Part shown: one piece after another, positions 5,466-7,880 of the stretch | Numbering within the stretch: position 1 is the stretch's first letter | Layout of the letters: each line of letters opens with the position of its first letter | Assembly (NCBI RefSeq): GCF_903643065.1 | Contig: NZ_CAHJWX010000066.1 | Coordinates: forward strand, 1 to 7,880 | Direction: 5' to 3' | Origin: Sphingomonas bacterium | GTDB lineage: Bacteria > Pseudomonadota > Alphaproteobacteria > Sphingomonadales > Sphingomonadaceae | Length of the DNA stretch: 7,880 nt | The notes under the pieces: model-generated | Seen by the model: the letters and a program-made list of their open reading frames with translations, nothing else | Database searches by the model: none | Told to the model about the DNA's origin: nothing | Position numbers and translations under genes: made by a program

Positions 5466-7547
5466 TCACTCCGCCGCCCCCGCTCCCGGCGCGACATGCA
5501 GGTCCGCCGGCGCCTTGCCCGTCCAGTGCGCCATCCAGCCCAGCACCTCGCCATACCATTGGCGGCTCTCCCTGGGGTGCAGCACCCAGTGGTTCTCGCC
5601 CGCGTTGACGAGCAGGCGCGAAGGCACCGCCCGGCGCTGGAGCGCGGTGAAGGCGGCGAGCGCCTGGGTGGTCGGGATGCGGTAATCCTTCTCGCCGCTG
5701 ATCACGAGCATCGGTGTCTTCCAGTCCGCGACGGCGTTGACCGGGTTCCACTTCTCGAACGCCTGCGGGTCCTCGTAATAGGTCTTGCCGCCGTGCTCCC
5801 ATTCGTCGAACCACAGTTCGTCCGTCTCGTACGCCATCGCGCGCGCGTCGAAGACGCCGTCATGCTGGACGACACATTTGAAGCGATCGGGCCAGTGGCC
5901 CTCGATCCAGTTCATCATGTAGCCGCCATAGGACGCCCCCAGCGCGCAGGCATTGCCCGCGTCGAGCCAGGCGAACTTGTCCGTCGCCGCCAAGAGCCCC
6001 TTTTGCAGGTCCTCCAGCGGCTTGCCGCCCCAGTCGCCGCTGATCGCGTCGGTGAAGGCCTGGCCGTAGCCGGTGCTCCCGTGGAAATCGACCGCGACCA
6101 CGCCATAGCCGGCGCCCGCGAACAGCTGCGGGTTCCAGCGATACGACCAGCTGTCGTTGAACGAACCCTGCGGCCCGCCATGGACGAGGAACGCGATCGG
6201 CACCTTGGCACCCCCGCCGGCCGGGCGGACAGCATAGCCCCACACGGTGTCCCCGTTCGCGCCGGCGAAGGAGAAGCGCGTCACCGGCGCCATCTCGATC
6301 CCGGCGAGCCTGTCCGCGTTGACGCTGGTCAGCCGCGCCGGCGTGCTGGCCAGCAGGTAGAAATCGTCGGGCGCGGCGAGCGAGTTCATCGCGAACACGA
6401 CGCCCTTGCCGGACACCGCGACCGCCGAGATGTTGCCCTGCCCGGTCAGCCGCTTTGGCACACCGCCGGACAGGCTCACCGACCAGAGCGGGTTATCTTG
6501 GCGGTCCTCGGCGGTGACGTAGACGCGGCGCGAGTCCGGCGCCCAGAAGATCGCCTCCACCAACCGATCCCAGCCATCGGTCAGCGGGCGCGTCTCGCCC
6601 GAGCGCAGGTCGCGCAGCATCAGCACCTGGCGATCCGCCTCGAAGCCAGGACGCTTCATCGCAACATAGGCCAGCCAGCGCCCGTCGGGCGACACGGTGG
6701 GCAGCGTGTCCGTCGCCCGGTTCGCCGCCGTCAGATTAGTCGGCGCGGCGGACCCGTCGGCGGGCGCGGCGAACAGGTCGAGGTTGGTGGAGGTCGCCTC
6801 GATCCGACCCGCCTCGCGCAGGGCGAAATAGACGGTGCGGCCATCGGCGCTCCAGTTCACCTCCTCGCCTCCGCCGTCGGGTTTGGCGGGCGTGTCGCCG
6901 ACCAGCCCATGCTCGATCGCGACACCGTCGCCCGGCGCGCCGTCGGGCCCGAGCGGGAGCACGAACAGCTGCTGCCGGTCACCGGTCGCCCACTGGTCCC
7001 AGTGCCGCACGAACAGCTGGTCATAGGTTCGACCCGCGCCGGCGTTCGGGTCCTTCTTCTCGGCCGCCGGCGCGAGGCTGGGCGCGCCGGGCTTGCGGTC
7101 GGCCCAGACGACGATTCGATCGCCGGACGGCGCGACCTTGAAGCCGCCGAACCCGCCGGCGAAGCTCGTCAGTTTGCGCGCCGCGCCGCCCGCGACCGGC
7201 CCAGACAATGACAAAGCCCAGATCGCGTCGGTGCCGCCCTTGTCCGACGTGAAATACAGCGTGTCGCCGACGATCTGCGGATCATTCTCGTTGACGTCCG
7301 CCTCGCCCGCGATCTTCTCCGGCTTGGCGTCCCGACGCGACAGATCGAGCCGCCACAGGTCGTAGCGGCCCTTGTCGGCGGCCAGATCGGTCTCGCGCTG
7401 CGCCCAGGCGAGCCAATGCCCGTCCTTGCTCACGGTCGGCGCCCCGACGCGGCTCAGCATCGTCACGTCGGCGATGGTCAGGGGGCGGGCCGCCACGGGC
7501 GCGGCGAGGGCGAGTGCGAGCAGGCTCGCGGACAGGAGACGCTTCAT
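5466..7547 (-). CDS. Exported S9-family serine peptidase (dipeptidyl-peptidase / acylaminoacyl-peptidase type)
   Basis: The 693-residue enzyme releases dipeptides or short acyl-peptides from peptide N-termini, probably in the periplasm. A signal peptide is plain: MKRLLSASLLALALAAPVAA with cleavage near residue 20. Residues about 25-410 form the beta-propeller that screens substrates, with blade signatures such as TVSPDGRWLAYV (285-296) and FWAPDSRRVYV (334-344). The alpha/beta-hydrolase domain (about 425-675) has oxyanion motif HGGP (456-459), the nucleophile Ser539 in GASYGGY, Asp621 in SGEKDYRIP and His653 in ENHWVLHP. The NHW context and overall length fit the DPP5-like branch. All catalytic residues are present. 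The start gives an intact signal peptide, but there is no Shine-Dalgarno before ATG 7547. It is downstream of popZ on the same strand with 108 bases between and has its own promoter candidate. Substrate choice cannot be read from the sequence. Confidence 0.93.
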   Translation of the reverse strand: MKRLLSASLLALALAAPVAARPLTIADVTMLSRVGAPTVSKDGHWLAWAQRETDLAADKGRYDLWRLDLSRRDAKPEKIAGEADVNENDPQIVGDTLYFTSDKGGTDAIWALSLSGPVAGGAARKLTSFAGGFGGFKVAPSGDRIVVWADRKPGAPSLAPAAEKKDPNAGAGRTYDQLFVRHWDQWATGDRQQLFVLPLGPDGAPGDGVAIEHGLVGDTPAKPDGGGEEVNWSADGRTVYFALREAGRIEATSTNLDLFAAPADGSAAPTNLTAANRATDTLPTVSPDGRWLAYVAMKRPGFEADRQVLMLRDLRSGETRPLTDGWDRLVEAIFWAPDSRRVYVTAEDRQDNPLWSVSLSGGVPKRLTGQGNISAVAVSGKGVVFAMNSLAAPDDFYLLASTPARLTSVNADRLAGIEMAPVTRFSFAGANGDTVWGYAVRPAGGGAKVPIAFLVHGGPQGSFNDSWSYRWNPQLFAGAGYGVVAVDFHGSTGYGQAFTDAISGDWGGKPLEDLQKGLLAATDKFAWLDAGNACALGASYGGYMMNWIEGHWPDRFKCVVQHDGVFDARAMAYETDELWFDEWEHGGKTYYEDPQAFEKWNPVNAVADWKTPMLVISGEKDYRIPTTQALAAFTALQRRAVPSRLLVNAGENHWVLHPRESRQWYGEVLGWMAHWTGKAPADLHVAPGAGAAE

Positions 7548-7556
7548 CGACGCGGA

Positions 7557-7585
7557 GGCTAGCGCAGCGGCGGGTGACGATGCAA
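7557..7585 (-). promoter_or_regulatory. Candidate promoter of the S9 peptidase gene
   Basis: On the minus strand TTGCAT (7585-7580), a 17-base spacer and CTAGCC (7562-7557) precede ATG 7547 by 9 bases. Transcription would start within a few bases of the start codon, which matches the lack of a ribosome binding site. Confidence 0.4.
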
Positions 7586-7655
7586 CATGCTTGCCTGTGT
7601 CATCCCGGCCCCGTCGACGTCGCTCAGGTCAGGCTGGTGCCGGACGTTCGCGCGG

Positions 7656-7880
7656 TCAGCGGCCCTGTCCGGTGATGCGCGCGATCTCGCGGCCGACCAT
7701 CTCCTCGACCATCGCGGGCAGGTGCGCGTCCAGCCAAGCGCGCAGCATCGGTCGCAGCATCTCGCGCACCATGCCCTCCAGCGTGCCGTCGCTGCCCGGC
7801 TCCGGCCGGGTCAACAGGCGGCTGAGCGCGTCGAGCGAGCCACGGCTGGCGGCGACCGCCTCCTGCCCCACGATCGGCGC
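7656..7880 (-). CDS. popZ: Cell-pole organising protein PopZ, C-terminal end (partial)
   Basis: The last 74 residues of a gene running off the right edge are visible. The end has the PopZ/DUF2497 signature: TLEGMVREMLRPMLRAWLDA followed by HLPAMVEEMVGREIARI. These conserved helices drive PopZ self-assembly into the polar matrix that anchors ParB/parS centromere complexes and polar regulators in alphaproteobacteria. Upstream of it, SLDALSRLL is also typical. The frame remains open to base 7880, so GTG 7871 is an internal valine, not the start. The short tail TGQGR follows the last helix. In many alphaproteobacteria valS adjoins popZ; here the neighbour beyond its 3' end is instead the S9 peptidase. 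The N-terminal and proline-rich parts are outside the window. Confidence 0.87.
   Translation of the reverse strand, partial: APIVGQEAVAASRGSLDALSRLLTRPEPGSDGTLEGMVREMLRPMLRAWLDAHLPAMVEEMVGREIARITGQGR

Noticed and set aside
5496..7211. A 571-codon plus-strand open frame across the S9 peptidase gene
   Set aside because: It is the antisense shadow of a peptidase with full catalytic motifs; the product is low-complexity Arg/Ala-rich.
1..7880. CRISPR array, tRNA, rRNA or riboswitch
   Set aside because: No regularly spaced identical repeats beyond the two at the IS end, and no cloverleaf or rRNA-like sequence was seen on either strand.

Overview
The window comes from a GC-rich alphaproteobacterium, most likely a sphingomonad (Sphingomonas or a near relative). 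This rests on the PopZ-type C-terminus at the right edge, the strong G/C third-position bias in all convincing genes, and intergenic palindromes and small secreted proteins of a kind I associate with sphingomonads. The assignment is inferred from the sequence; no search was run.

Left part (1-1262): the first 76 bases look like the outer end of an insertion sequence, probably IS21 family. It carries two 19-base repeats set 24 bases apart and ends in a TGT...-type terminus. It is joined directly to the 3' part of an FMN-dependent NADH-azoreductase gene, which lacks roughly its first 75-80 codons and is presumably dead. A palindrome-rich intergenic block (about 494-627) follows. Next comes an unrecognised 187-residue protein with a soluble N-terminal part and two C-terminal membrane segments.

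Middle part (1336-5057): guaA (GMP synthase, minus strand) is complete with all catalytic motifs. It converges on the membrane protein gene. Upstream of guaA lie almost 600 bases with no convincing gene, although one plus-strand frame there looks like a gene remnant. Then follows a plus-strand pair: a small secreted two-cysteine protein and, 28 bases later, a TPR protein fused to an aspartyl/asparaginyl beta-hydroxylase domain.

Right part (5058-7880, mostly minus strand): a short AT-richer spacer, a probable small hypothetical protein, an exported S9-family serine peptidase (dipeptidyl-peptidase type), and the C-terminal end of popZ, the cell-pole organising protein, cut by the window edge.

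These are mainly separate housekeeping and accessory genes rather than one pathway. The only likely functional pair is the small secreted protein with the TPR-hydroxylase. Three minus-strand genes (guaA, the small protein, the peptidase) have no convincing Shine-Dalgarno at the chosen start. Each has a TTGnnn box 16-17 bases from a -10-like hexamer that lies only 3-9 bases before the start codon, suggesting leaderless transcripts. I do not see a clear undescribed multi-gene system. The best leads are the IS-disrupted azoreductase, the secreted-peptide/hydroxylase pair, the leaderless promoter pattern and the possible gene remnant upstream of guaA.
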